Positions 13,049-23,241 of a DNA stretch of 64,000 bases are shown piece after piece; the first letter of the stretch is position 1; every line of letters starts with the position of its first letter. The position numbers and the translations under genes were made by a program. Origin of the DNA: Aralia elata. Taxonomy: Eukaryota; Streptophyta; Magnoliopsida; Apiales; Araliaceae. The stretch covers positions 75,269,971 through 75,333,970 of the forward strand of contig CM068387.1 of the NCBI GenBank assembly GCA_034770075.1. The letters run 5' to 3'. The notes beneath the pieces are model-generated. The model saw only the letters and a list, made by a program, of their open reading frames with translations. It searched no databases and had not been told where the DNA came from.

Positions 13049-14019
13049 TATTTATTTAATGCTTTCTATGTTGGGTGGTTTGGGACCCTTGGGCCGGTTT
13101 TGGTGTAAAAACATAAACCAAACCACCCGGGTGTAATGTTGCCTGCCTCTCCAAATTTATGTAGTGATATGTGTATACCTTAGATTCATTGTTCCACATT
13201 TTTTATGTTAAAAAGACAATATTATCCTTAATTAATAAAAAGTTAATTAAATTATTCAACACTTGTCCATTTTAACCTCAAGTTTATTATACTTAAAACT
13301 CAGGAAAAAAATTCTAATAAATTTCTATCATTTATATTCATAAAATGTAAATTATTTCAATATGTTATATCAGTCATTTTAATTTATATATTTTTTGATG
13401 TTTGGTGGGAAACATTATATTATATCAGTCATGGTAGTAATAAATTTGCAAATATCTAAATCTTGATATATATATTAAATTCTAAAATAAAAGAAAATCT
13501 TAATTGGCATTTCATTTTATACTTTACAATATCTGAAATTTTATTGACTAAATAATTTCCTATTTACTTTGAATTTTAAAATTCATGATTTGATTTCAAT
13601 TCAAAATAATAATAAAAAAATTGAATTAGATGGAAAAATTTGACTATATTGTGGAGTATTATTTTAATATGATATCAAGCTAAATTATTTGTCATGCCTT
13701 AAAATATACGAACACATAGGTTTACCATTTATAAATCTTTTGCTTATTATTTTTCTAATATTTTATGAATTCTAGTCTTTAATTTAAATTATTAATAATT
13801 ATAATACTCCATAAAATATCTTAAATTAAAAAGAATGCTATTAATTAAGAAAATAACTATCTTAATATAGTAGTGTAATTTCATATATGGTTCAAGATGA
13901 ACTAGCTAACTACGTTTATACATATTTTGTTTTATAAATATGATGTACAATAAATTTAAAGACAAAATAGATAGATAATAAATTTATTAATCACGACGAA
14001 AAACGAGGAACAGAGGAAA
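13049..14019. other. AT-rich DNA, no gene seen
   Basis: Very AT-rich sequence with frequent stops in all frames. A small GC-rich hairpin (GGGTGGTTTGG with CCAAACCACCC) sits at about 13,074-13,128. Nothing else can be supported. Confidence 0.4.
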
Positions 14020-14903
14020 AGAGGAAAGAGGGAGTACTTTTGGACTCCATTCCCTAACTGACCCAATTTACAAATTCATTTCCCAAAGTAACCTACTTTC
14101 TTCGATCATTCCCAATCTAACCTCATTTACTGTTCATATTCCAAATTTTCACTTATTAAATATTTTTACATACTTTTCATACGTACATATATTATTACTA
14201 ATATATATATTTATATATACGTATATATATTAATTATTTAAAACTAAAATATATTTAATCAATTAAATTAATATAAAAAATTTAAATTATCTATTTGATC
14301 ATTTACGAAATAAAATAATACTAAACATTTAATTAAATATTTTTTAAATTAGACAACAAATAAAAATTGAAAATAAAAAAATCTTAGTTAAAAAATAATA
14401 AAAAAAAGAATATACTAATAATTAAAAAAAAGACATATTAATTAAAATAAAAACATTATTTAATTATCAAAATTATGATAATAATGTTTTTATTTTAATT
14501 AATATGTCTTTTTTTTAATTATTAGTATGTTCTTTTATTATTTTTTAACTAAGATTTTTTTATTTTCAATTTTTATTTGTTGTCTAATTTAAAAAAATAT
14601 TTAATTAAATGTTTAGTATTATTTTATTTCGTAAATGATCAAATAGATAATTTAAATTTTTTATATTAATTTAATTGATTAAATATATTTTAGTTTTAAA
14701 TAATTAATATATATACGTATATATAAATATATATATTAGTAATAATATATGTACGTATGAAAAGTATGTAAAAATATTTAATAAGTGAAAATTTGGAATA
14801 TGAACAGTAAATGAGGTTAGATTGAGAATGATTGAAGAAAGTAGGTTACTTTGGGAAATGAATTTGTAAATTGGGTCAGTTAGGGAAGAGAGTCGTACTT
14901 TTG
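14020..14903. mobile_element. Near-perfect 884-bp fold-back element
   Basis: Arms of about 420 bp (14,041-14,460 and 14,479-14,898) are inverted copies with only scattered differences, around an 18-bp loop. The outer part (CTAACTGACCCAATTTACAA) is not low complexity, so this is a real inverted repeat. At about 34,010 the two flanks (GAGGAACAGAGGAAA and CATGGCTTTT) occur next to each other on the opposite strand without the insert, giving an empty site. A transcript would form a very long hairpin and could feed small-RNA production (inference). No coding frame. Confidence 0.8.
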
Positions 14904-15387
14904 CATGGCTTTTTTGAGACTTGATTATTAGATTTTGAATTGTATTTATACGTTTGGAATAGTAACCCACAATATATAAAGATAGAATTTTGGTTTTTTT
15001 TTTCTTCCAAATAATGAAGTGATAATATTGTAAAAGTTTTAATTTTAAGTTATGCAAACATTAAATATTGACATTTTTTTTGTTCTTTTATATTCTTCAT
15101 AAATATGTTTTTACTTACTCCTAAAACTCGGCTTAAAAAGAAACAGAGGGAGTATATATATTGATAATATAAAATTTTCCATGGTGGTAGCCACATACTC
15201 TCATAATGAACCGTTTCAAGTTAAAAAATGTGCATATTTTTCTTCTTGGTTGTAATTTACAAAAATTAATACTATATGAAAATCTAACAAAAATGATCTA
15301 AAATTATCGATCCCCTATCTAACACATTATTTTTTTTAGTGCCAAAATAATTTATGCATAAAATTTGATATATGATAAAAATTATAG
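14904..15387. repeat. Left arm of an old inverted repeat
   Basis: This segment is an inverted copy of 15,508-15,715 continued at 25,786-26,105. The right arm has been split by the LTR retrotransposon between those two pieces. It contains a Stowaway-like block with CTCCTAAAACTC-GCTT followed by AAACAGAGGGAGTA, the word CCATGGTGGTA, and then the inner arm with GATCCCCTATCTAACACATT. A third copy in the same orientation occurs at about 31,060-31,405. Confidence 0.7.
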
Positions 15388-15507
15388 GACAACCACATAT
15401 CTAATTGTGAGAATACTCATGGTTGTAATTTTGTATGTGGTGATTGTGGATATAAGAGTGGAGAATGTGCAGAGGGTGAAGATGGTTGTTGTCATCCTAG
15501 GGATTAG
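15388..15507 (+). CDS. Cysteine-rich reading frame in the inverted-repeat loop
   Basis: After a plausible acceptor (TTATAG at 15,387) the frame runs 39 codons to a TAG at 15,505. The last 33 residues contain seven cysteines spaced C-x5-C-x3-C-x2-C-x6-C-x6-CC and many Gly, Glu and Asp. Such density is typical of plant secreted cysteine-rich peptides, where a signal-peptide exon precedes a cysteine exon. No signal exon was found upstream, and the flanking arms are inverted repeats. It may be a captured or orphan exon, or chance. Two defensin-like loci elsewhere in the window (45.6 and 50.1 kb) make capture thinkable but show no direct similarity beyond cysteine richness. Confidence 0.3.
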   Translation, partial: DNHISNCENTHGCNFVCGDCGYKSGECAEGEDGCCHPRD

Positions 15508-15715
15508 ATATTTGGTTGTGCTATAATTTTAATGATATATCAATTTTTTTTGCATAAATTGTTTGGCACTAAAAATTCTAATGTGTTAGATAGGGGATCG
15601 ATAACTTTTTTGTTAGATTATTAATTTTTGTAAATTACAACCAAGAAGAAAAATGTGCACCTTTTTTTATTTTTATTTTTTTTTAGCTTGAAATGGTTAA
15701 TTATGGAAGGAGATG
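15508..15715. repeat. Right arm (inner part) of the old inverted repeat
   Basis: Reverse complement of 15,190-15,405: both contain CTTCTTGGTTGTAATTTAC and the GATCCCCTATCTAA word. The arm ends in AGATG, the left target duplication of the retrotransposon, and continues after that element at 25,786. Confidence 0.75.
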
Positions 15716-15805
15716 TGTAGCAAATATACCCTAATATATAAATATATGGAGGGTTGAGATTAAACTAAGATGGATGGTTAGGATTAATTGTTAAATGAAA
15801 TCAAT
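15716..15805 (+). repeat. 5' LTR, first fragment
   Basis: Matches the beginning of the 3' LTR at 25,559 with a few substitutions through GGATTAATTGTT-AATGAAATC, then is cut at ...AA by the Helitron end TCTCTACAAT. Confidence 0.85.
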
Positions 15806-15883
15806 CTCTACAATCCCTATATATAAAAAAGCTCTAAGCCGATTCTTCTAATTTGAAAAAAAGGTGAGTAATTAGAGTCGACT

Positions 15884-18800
15884 GAGGCCTTGTTCGACAA
15901 TGACTTATAAATTAGTAAAATCAATTTATAAATCATTTGTCACTGTTAAGTTGTTTGGCAAAGACTTATTTTTTAACTTATAAGTTGATTTATAACTCAA
16001 AATAAATAAGTAACAATTTAATCAAATGTAATGTCTATTTTACCTCGTTTCTATTTTCCTAAATTACATCTCTACCCTCTTGATTCTCTTCTAGATTCTC
16101 TTCTAACGTAAACACAAGTACACAACGGCTAATTGGAGATCTATTGATTCTCTTCTAACGACTATTTTCCTAGACTAGCTTCAATTTCACTCAACTTTCT
16201 CAATTACATCCAAAAAGTTCAAACTTTCTAAATATAGGCCAAAAGCCAATCTAAGTGGCGTTAGATATGAAATTCAAATCCAACGCCAGTTGAAATGGCG
16301 TTGGAGTAGGATTACCTTAATTAAATTATTTGATTAACTTAAATCAAATTATTTTTAAAATAAAAGAATTTTTATAAAAAAAAATTATCCTATTTTTAAA
16401 AAAATTAAATTATTTATAAAAAAAATTAATCCAAACACCACTTGAAGTGGCGTTTGATTTTTATTTTTATTTTTATTTATTTTTTTTTAGTTAAAGCAAA
16501 TGGGGAGTAGGCGTCATAGGTATATTTTTGAACGCCACTTCAAGTGGCGTTTGAATTTTTTTTTATAAAGCAAACATGTCAGTTTTTTGAACGCCACTTG
16601 AAGTGACGTTTCCTTCTTCTTCTTTTTTAATTTGAACGCTACTTGACGTGGCCTTTGAACCTTCTTTTTTTTTTACATATATAGCAAATTTGGAACAACG
16701 ATTTGAGACTTTTGGAACCTTTTTTTTTTATTTAACGCCAATCTGAAAGTTCAATGTAATTTCAAAATCTGTCATTCCAAGAAATCTATCAATCTCTCAT
16801 TTCAAAAAATAATAATACTTTAGTTTAAAAATAAAATTATGTTTTTCTAAAATGAAATTATTTTTTTAAAAAAATAGTCCAAACGCCATTGGAACCTAAT
16901 TTTTATTTTTATTTTATAATTTTTTTATTAAGCAAATTTGAAAAAAAAATAAAATAAAATAAAAGGCAAAGTTGCCAGAGGCATTTTTTTCTGAACGCCA
17001 CTTGAAGTGGCGTTTGAAATTTTTTTTTTTAATAAAGCAAATGGGGAGTAGGTGTCAAAGGCATTTTATTTGTTATTTTTTATAAAACAACCATGTTAAT
17101 TTTTTGAACGCCACATGAAGTGGCGTTTGAACCTTCTTCTTCTTTTTTTTTTTTAATTTGAACGCCACATTATAGGTGAAGTCTTATATTCTCTTTCATT
17201 TCCAACACCAATGACAGAGGAAGGACATAAAAAAAATAATATTGATATCACTTCACCTTTCTAGGAAAAGAAAGCATTGAAAGTAAATATGTCAGACATA
17301 TGAATATGTCAAACGCCACTTCCAGAAAAAAATTGCCTCTAACAACTTTGCCTTTTATTTTTTATTCAAATTTGCTTAATAAAAAAATTATAAAATAAAA
17401 ATAAAAATTAGGTTCCAATGGCGTTTGGATTATTTTTTTTTTAACAATCATTTCATTTTAGAAAAACATAATTTTATTTTTAAACTAAAGTATTATTATT
17501 TTTTGAAATGAGAGATTGATAGATTTCTTGGAATGACAGATTTTGAAATTACATTGAACTTTCAGATTGGCGTTAAATAAAAAAAAAAGGTTCCAAAAGT
17601 CTCAAATTGTTGTTCCAAATTTGCTATATATATAAAAAAAAAAGTTTAAACGCCACTTCAAGTAGCGTTCAAATTAAAAAAGAAGAAGAAGGAAACATTA
17701 CTTCAAGTGGCGTTCAAAAAACCGACATGTTTGCTTTATAAAAAAAATAAAAATTCAAACGCCTTCAAAAATATACCTGTGAAGCCTACTCCCCATTTGC
17801 TTTAACTAAAACAAAAAAAAAATAAAAAAAATAAAATCAAACGCCACTTCAAGTGGCGTTCAAAACAAATGTCTGTGACAACTTTGCCTTTTAACTTTTT
17901 TTTTTCAAATTTGCTTAATAAAAAAATTATATAAAAAAAATTAAAAATAGGTTCCAACGCCACTTCAAGTGGCGTTTGGATTAATTTTTTTTTATATAAA
18001 TAATTTCATTTTAAAAAAAATAGGATAATCATTTTTATAAAAAAATTGGATAATTTTTTTTTTATAAAAATTTTTTTATTTAAAAAATAATTTGATTTAA
18101 GTTAATCAAATAATTCCAACGCCATTTCAACCGGCGCTGGATTTGAATTTCATATCTGACGCCGCTTAGATTGGCTTTTGGCCTATATTTAGAAAGTTTG
18201 AACTTTTTGGATATAATTGAGAAAGTTGAGTGAAATTGAAGCTCGTATAGGAAAATACTCCTCTTCTAACGTAAACACAAGTTCACAACGGCTAATTGGA
18301 GATCTGCTTTCTCTCTCTCTCTGCGCTCGATCCGTCAATTTCTTGGCTGTTACTCCTGCTACTCCTTCTACTCATTCGATTACTGCCACTCCTTCGATTA
18401 CTGCTACTCCTTCGATTGCTGTTAGGTACCACACCCTAGACCACATGTTTGATATGTATATATATGTGTATCATGTTATGTGAATCTTTGGCATGTGGTT
18501 TTTCTTCTTCTTTACCTCTTTAATTTTGACTGTAGTTTCAGAGCCTGTGGGTTTCGATTCAATTCCATTTTTTGTTAATTTATGTGGTTCAAATGTTTGA
18601 TTGATTGATTGAATGAATTGTTGTATACTGGGTTGTGCTTAATTAGGAATATGTGAGCAGCTTAATTTTAGTAGTGTTGTTATTGTTGACTATTGTGTAA
18701 TCTATTCACATCTGCTGATTGGGACTTGAGGGGAGGGGAGTGTTGATACTGAGACAACATATAACAACATAATTGATTTGTTTACTTCATCCTAGCTACA

Positions 18801-20624
18801 CAGTTTATACCCATTTGACATTTGTAGAGAAATATTGGTGTTCAAGATATTTAGGAGAAAAATGATTGTTTTCTTTATCAGTAGTTAGTTACTTGTTTGA
18901 ATTGAGGTGTTAATTGATGCTGAGGAGTATAGTCTTTACTTTTCATTAACTCTGATTATTGATTTATATGTTGTTTTTAATTAGTTGGCAGTTTATACTG
19001 TACATGTTTGATGAAATTCCTCAATGAGTATTACTGTATACTGTTCTGAAAAGAAATCACCAGTGATGATTATATTAAGTCATGAGCTAAGTAGTGTGTC
19101 CATATTAATTAATTAAAAAGTGAAAAGAACTTTCTAAAAAAGTGGAAAACTGGGAGCCAAGTGGAATGATTGACTAAGCTGCCTAAAATTTGTTTGGAGT
19201 TTCCTAATCTTCTGTGAGTCTAACAACAGCAGCAAGTCTTTTTCAATTGACGAATCAGATAAGAAAATTTTCATGTGATTTTTTCTTTTAGGTGTGATGG
19301 TTTAAGGAAAATTTCACAGTTATAATCCCCACAACAAATATACAAAACTATTGTTTGAAAAGAAATTAAATTCAGTTTCTGCTGTTAAGTATCTCTGGCA
19401 ATCAGTTGATCCTTAAATTAATTGTTTTTTTTTTCTGCAGAAATTTTTTAGGGACTGTTTTCTAATAAACAAAGCTTTCACTTATTTTTAAGCATTGAGA
19501 TCTGATTATCACTTGTTTGTTTCTACTCTTAGTTTTTCTGTGTGGTTATGTTTTATATCTGATACTGATGGTCTTTAGACTTGCTCTTGATCTGATTGCT
19601 TATGTATATAACTTGACTTATTACCCCGTCTTTTCACAGATTTGTTTGTGTGCCTTTACTACTGTTATGTCCTGTCCTCATTGTTTTCTAGAAATCTTTA
19701 TAAAATGTTATTTTACTATTTCACTATAACAGATGAAAGGCATACACAGATTTAGGAGTTAGGACATGAAAGCTTCATAGACCTAGCCTCAATATTTATT
19801 AGCCAGTTCAAATTATATGCTTAGCCTACTGACATATTACTTGGCTAATTTTGTTGCCAATTCAGCCTTCTTGTCCCTTTGAAGTTTAGTTCATGTGCGT
19901 GGGCACATTCATTAAAAAAGATACAATGAACAACAAAATGAGATGCATTATATCAGGGTTCATCATGACACCTACAGAGATTTTTCAAAAGAACTTAAGG
20001 AGATAAGAGGAGGATGTCATGCAACATTCTTAATTTCTTATAGTACCTTGTTTGTGCGTCAAGAAAATGGATTTCTGGGTTAAGATTGTGCTATACAAGA
20101 AGGGACCTTATATGCCACTGGTGTGGAAATCTACATGTGTATCACAGGGATTAGGTATATGAACATGTAGCTGGAACTGCATTAATTTGAAATTGGACAT
20201 TACTTGTAGCATCTGAACTAAGACCATATGAATTCTCCCGAGCTCTGTAGAAGTGACTAAGCTACAAGCAATGAGAGATAATATTGCATTAAGAATTTCT
20301 AACTTGGAATAAGATTGTAGTTGATATGTTTAGAGAATTTGTTTAGTGTTTTATTTAATAAAATTGTGAATGATTGTTATGATATGATATTGAATCAATG
20401 TATCTTTTTATTAATGTCCTTTTTAGTAATCTTTACATTTGATTTTAACTTATAAGTCATTTTCAGTCAAACACCTTCATAACTTGTTTTAACTTAATTT
20501 CTGACTTGTAAGTCAAATTGATGCCGAACGCTTTTACTTATAAGTCACAACTTAAAATAACTTATAAGTCAACTTATATTTTAACTTTAAGTCATTTTAA
20601 AATAAGTCGTTGCCGAACGGGCTC
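15884..20624. mobile_element. 4.7-kb TIR element inside the Helitron
   Basis: The left end GAGGCCTTGTTCGACAATGA and the reverse complement of the right end GAGCCCGTTCGGCAACGA form imperfect inverted repeats followed by ACTTA. Subterminal CTTATAAGT words match the compact MITE at 6,365-6,807, including TTTTAGTAATCTT. No transposase frame seen. A clear target duplication was not found, so the alternative is two separate half-elements. Confidence 0.5.
16160..18260. mobile_element. Mutator-like fold-back with GGCG palindromes
   Basis: Ends GACTATTTTCCTA and, reverse-complemented, GAGTATTTTCCTA are flanked by a perfect 10-bp duplication CTCTTCTAAC (16,150-16,159 and 18,261-18,270), the size typical of Mutator-like elements. 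Nearly the whole 2.1 kb is an inverted repeat: 16,160-17,010 against 17,310-18,260. It carries about 18 copies of a near-palindrome with arms AACGCCACTT and AAGTGGCGTT around one base. Clear ones lie at 16,434-16,454, 16,531-16,551, 16,590-16,610, 16,994-17,014, 17,107-17,127, 17,649-17,669, 17,840-17,860 and 17,956-17,976. No coding frame. Confidence 0.75.
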
Positions 20625-20640
20625 TCAGTAGTTTGGTCTA
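18261..20640. other. Helitron cargo without recognisable genes
   Basis: A short run around 18,330-18,425 repeats the codons for Thr-Pro-Ser-(Ile/Thr) and ends at a possible donor (TTAG then GTACCAC), so it may be a captured first exon of unknown origin. The rest is intron-like T-rich sequence with no frame I can assign. Confidence 0.3.
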
Positions 20641-21576
20641 GTCTGGTGCTCTAATATTTCCCTCGCCCATAAACGATCGTCTCCTCTTCCTCTCAATCCT
20701 TCTCGCCTTCGTTGCAATCTCCACATCAAAAACCATCATTTTCATCTCCTCCTTAATTAATTTCAATTGCTCTTCCTGTCAATCGCCTCTTCCTCTTCCC
20801 AAGTTCCCAACACGACCAATACATGACGACAACGAAGAATCCCTAATCAATTTCACGTTTCAAGACGATGAAGAGAGCCAGATGACTCTTTTGTTTCATT
20901 TACTCATCTCCACTCTTCTGTTTCTCTGTCTGCATATTCACTCTTCTCCTATTTCAATTGCAGTTGGGGGACCAAATCAACACGCACAAGAGCGACGACA
21001 ACGATGAGCCCCCAAACTCTGGACATGAGGAATCAGGTGATGGCAAAGTCTTGGCGATGGTGACAGACTTCATTCCATACATGTGTTGTAGATTCAATTC
21101 TCAATTTCACACTTCCCTCTCCTTAACCAACTTCTTATGTTGAGGATTATAGTTTATTTATCTTGAATTTGATGTGAACATTTTATCAATATTGGGTGTT
21201 ATAACTGTTACTTACTTTGGCTGACTTGAGTGTTTGAAACAATCTAATGCCATGTTTTTGGAATGTTGAATTTTCGTGTAAATTCCTTGGACAATTGGTT
21301 GGATTTTGTTATACTTTATTTATTTCAGTTATGTCAATATAACTTGCACGCTGACAATTTTGTTGTTGGCATGTTGAAGCATGTTTAATTTTGGCAACGA
21401 TACTATTCATAAATGCAAGCTGATACTATTCATAAATGCAAGAACAATTTACAAAGTTTTAGAGGTAATACTGTTTGTACTCTCATATCCACATAGAGAA
21501 AATGGAAACAATCTAATGCCATGTTTTTGGAATGTTAAATTTTCGTGTAAATTCCTTGGACAATTGGTTGGATTTG
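20641..21576 (+). other. Possible captured 5' exon and local direct repeat
   Basis: A pyrimidine-rich leader (20,650-20,950) is followed by a short open frame (20,958-21,143) with many Asp, Asn and His, unrecognised. The words 21,241-21,307 recur almost exactly at 21,510-21,576, just before the HCF136 piece, showing a local tandem duplication. A 23-bp word is also doubled at 21,396-21,443. Confidence 0.35.
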
Positions 21577-21812
21577 TAGGTTTTCTATTGGGTACCAAGC
21601 AAACTATTATGGAGACTATAGATGGGGGGAAGACTTGGGCTCCACGTTCAATACCTTCTGCAGAAGATGAAGATTTCAATTACAGGTTTAACTGTATAAG
21701 CTTTAAAGGGAAGGATGGATTGTGGGAAAACCTGCAATTCTACTGCACACTTCAGATGGTGGAGATAGCTGGGAAAGGATACCTTTAAGTGCTGAACTTC
21801 CTGGTGATATGA
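21577..21812 (+). pseudogene. HCF136: HCF136 (photosystem II assembly factor) exon fragment
   Basis: The frame starting FLLGTKQTIMET, continuing DGGKTWAPRSIPSAE and DEDFNYRFN, then ISFKGKDG, is the beta-propeller of HCF136, a thylakoid-lumen factor needed for photosystem II reaction-centre assembly. It then shifts frame and continues GKPAILLHTSDGGDSW and ERIPLSAELPGDM. The break is at 21,716-21,722, where one four-base unit of a GATG-GATG-GATT run is missing. Only one or two exons of the gene are present; N- and C-terminal parts are absent. It lies inside the Helitron next to a KORRIGAN piece, so it is a captured fragment and not a working gene. Confidence 0.85.
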
Positions 21813-22033
21813 TAGGCCTATATGAGCTTACACATTTATCTTTGTTCTCAGAATTTACTTTGCCAAGTTTATCTATAGTGCTTCTTAACAGGCCGACTCA
21901 TTTCATTTTCGATAGTAGATTCCACTCAATTACATTCGGATTCAAGGTTTGCCTACCTTCCCTTTTCTATTTTTATACAAATCTGCAGGCTAGCTCTGTG
22001 TAAAAAATTACATGTTCTTGCATAGTTCTTGGA

Positions 22034-22214
22034 CTCTAATTTGTGAGCAGAAAGCTCTTTGTGTGGACTGTTGGGACGATTTTGGCAGCTAGGCTTATTT
22101 TGTTGGGTTTGCCACTCTTATTGTCAAGACTGTGGCACGACATCACCACTATAAACCACCGCCGGATAATTACACCATTGCTCTACATAAAGCATTCATG
22201 TTCTTCAATGCCCA
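22034..22214 (+). pseudogene. KOR: KORRIGAN-type GH9 endoglucanase exon fragment
   Basis: VSRKLFVWTVGTILAA matches the membrane anchor start of KORRIGAN, the membrane-bound GH9 endo-1,4-beta-glucanase of cellulose synthesis. A frameshift near 22,091 moves the match to another frame: FVGFATLIVKTVARHHH, then PPPDNYTIALHKAFMFFNAQ, ending at a GTAAGT donor-like site. Catalytic parts of the enzyme are absent. Orientation is the same as the HCF136 piece, giving an in-order chimaera inside the Helitron. Confidence 0.85.
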
Positions 22215-22610
22215 GCGCTGTAAGTGACTCAAATTTTGCTATTTCATATTTTCACACACATTATGTGTTTTGCTCTATTGGGTTAATATTTGTTCTTGGA
22301 TGCAATGTTATCTGATGGATAATTAGTTTCATTGTCTAAATGTCTTTTAGCTCCTATTTATGTAGGATTTTTGAGATTTATGTATGCATATGGAAATTTA
22401 GGATACAATTTATTTTTAATTAACAATCTGAGTTAAAAATGGAAAGGGGAAAGATAATGTTCTATGCTATAGATCAAATTATGGGCCAATGAGGGGACAT
22501 CTCTTTGTTTTAATTTTTTTTTTCAAATATTCTCATCGCATATTTGAGTATTTGACAAATTATTCAATCTATTATTCGAAGTAGCTGTGCATTGCACGGT
22601 TATCAACTAG

Positions 22611-22702
22611 TTTATATAATGTTAGTTATGTACTGAAATTGGGATATGAAAACTCAAATTGGATCACTTGGGGTTTGTACGGAGACTTGAAAATCCGTAA
22701 CA
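22611..22702 (+). repeat. 5' LTR, second fragment
   Basis: Resumes the LTR after the Helitron (TATATAATGTTAG, TACTGAAATTGGGATATGAA) and ends AAATCCGTAACA. Directly after it comes a TGGTGCTTTAATTGAAAG primer-binding-like site. Confidence 0.8.
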
Positions 22703-22732
22703 AGTAACAAATGGTGCTTTAATTGAAAGATT

Positions 22733-23095
22733 CTATGGTGGAATCAAATGAAAAACAACGGGAAGAAGATAACAAATTCTTAGATCATTTGCAGATATTC
22801 GAAAAAGAAAAAGGGCGAGCTCTAACTATTGCGGAAATTCAAAGGATTGAGTTGGAGCATAACAAATACGTTATGAACTATTTCATGTATCATCAACAAT
22901 CCAACTCTATTGAGAAGTATGAGATCTTGCAATTGAAGTGCAGGGTAGAGACTCGGAGCGAAGAATTTTTTACTGAAGATTGGGTTTGTGAGCGTCTTTG
23001 GTAGGGGATTGAGTGAAGAAATCAGAAAGTATGTAGAGTGGTGCTCCCCAAATTCCTTGCAAAGAGCAATTGATTTGGCAAAACAACAATAGTTA
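22733..23095 (+). pseudogene. Degenerate Ty3-type gag fragment
   Basis: The first frame has a charged start and a long helical-looking stretch. After a frameshift near 22,980 it reads GLSEEIRKYVEWCSPNSLQR, then AIDLAKQQ and a stop. The pattern L-EEIR, a short hydrophobic turn, L--AI-LA is typical of plant Ty3 Gag capsid domains. No zinc knuckle follows. It lies in the expected place after the primer-binding site. Confidence 0.5.
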
Positions 23096-23241
23096 TGTCA
23101 TGCAACTAAGGTGTTTGATAAAAGTTCTCAGTCAAATCAGACGATCAATTCCGATTTATCCTCGGCTGAAAATCATGATGCTTCTGAAGTACCAGCAACA
23201 ATGAAGAAGATAAGCAAAGTCTATCATTCAAGTAGGTTTCT

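Larger units (their letters stand above)
15806..22610 (+). mobile_element. 6.8-kb Helitron carrying gene fragments
   Basis: The 5' end TCTCTACAATCCC with TATATATAAAAAAGC looks like plant Helitron starts. The 3' end has a short GC hairpin (CTGTGCA, T, TGCACGG), then TTATCAA and CTAG. It sits between A (15,805) and T (22,611), as Helitrons do. No target duplication is made, and the two halves of the interrupted LTR match the intact LTR at 25,559 up to these points. No Rep/helicase gene is visible, so it is non-autonomous. Cargo: a TIR element, a Mutator-like fold-back, and exons of HCF136 and KORRIGAN. Gene-fragment capture is a known Helitron habit. Confidence 0.75.

Noticed and set aside
13074..13128. 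Small GC-rich hairpin
   Set aside because: Too short and no mobile-element ends could be defined; noted only as a fold.
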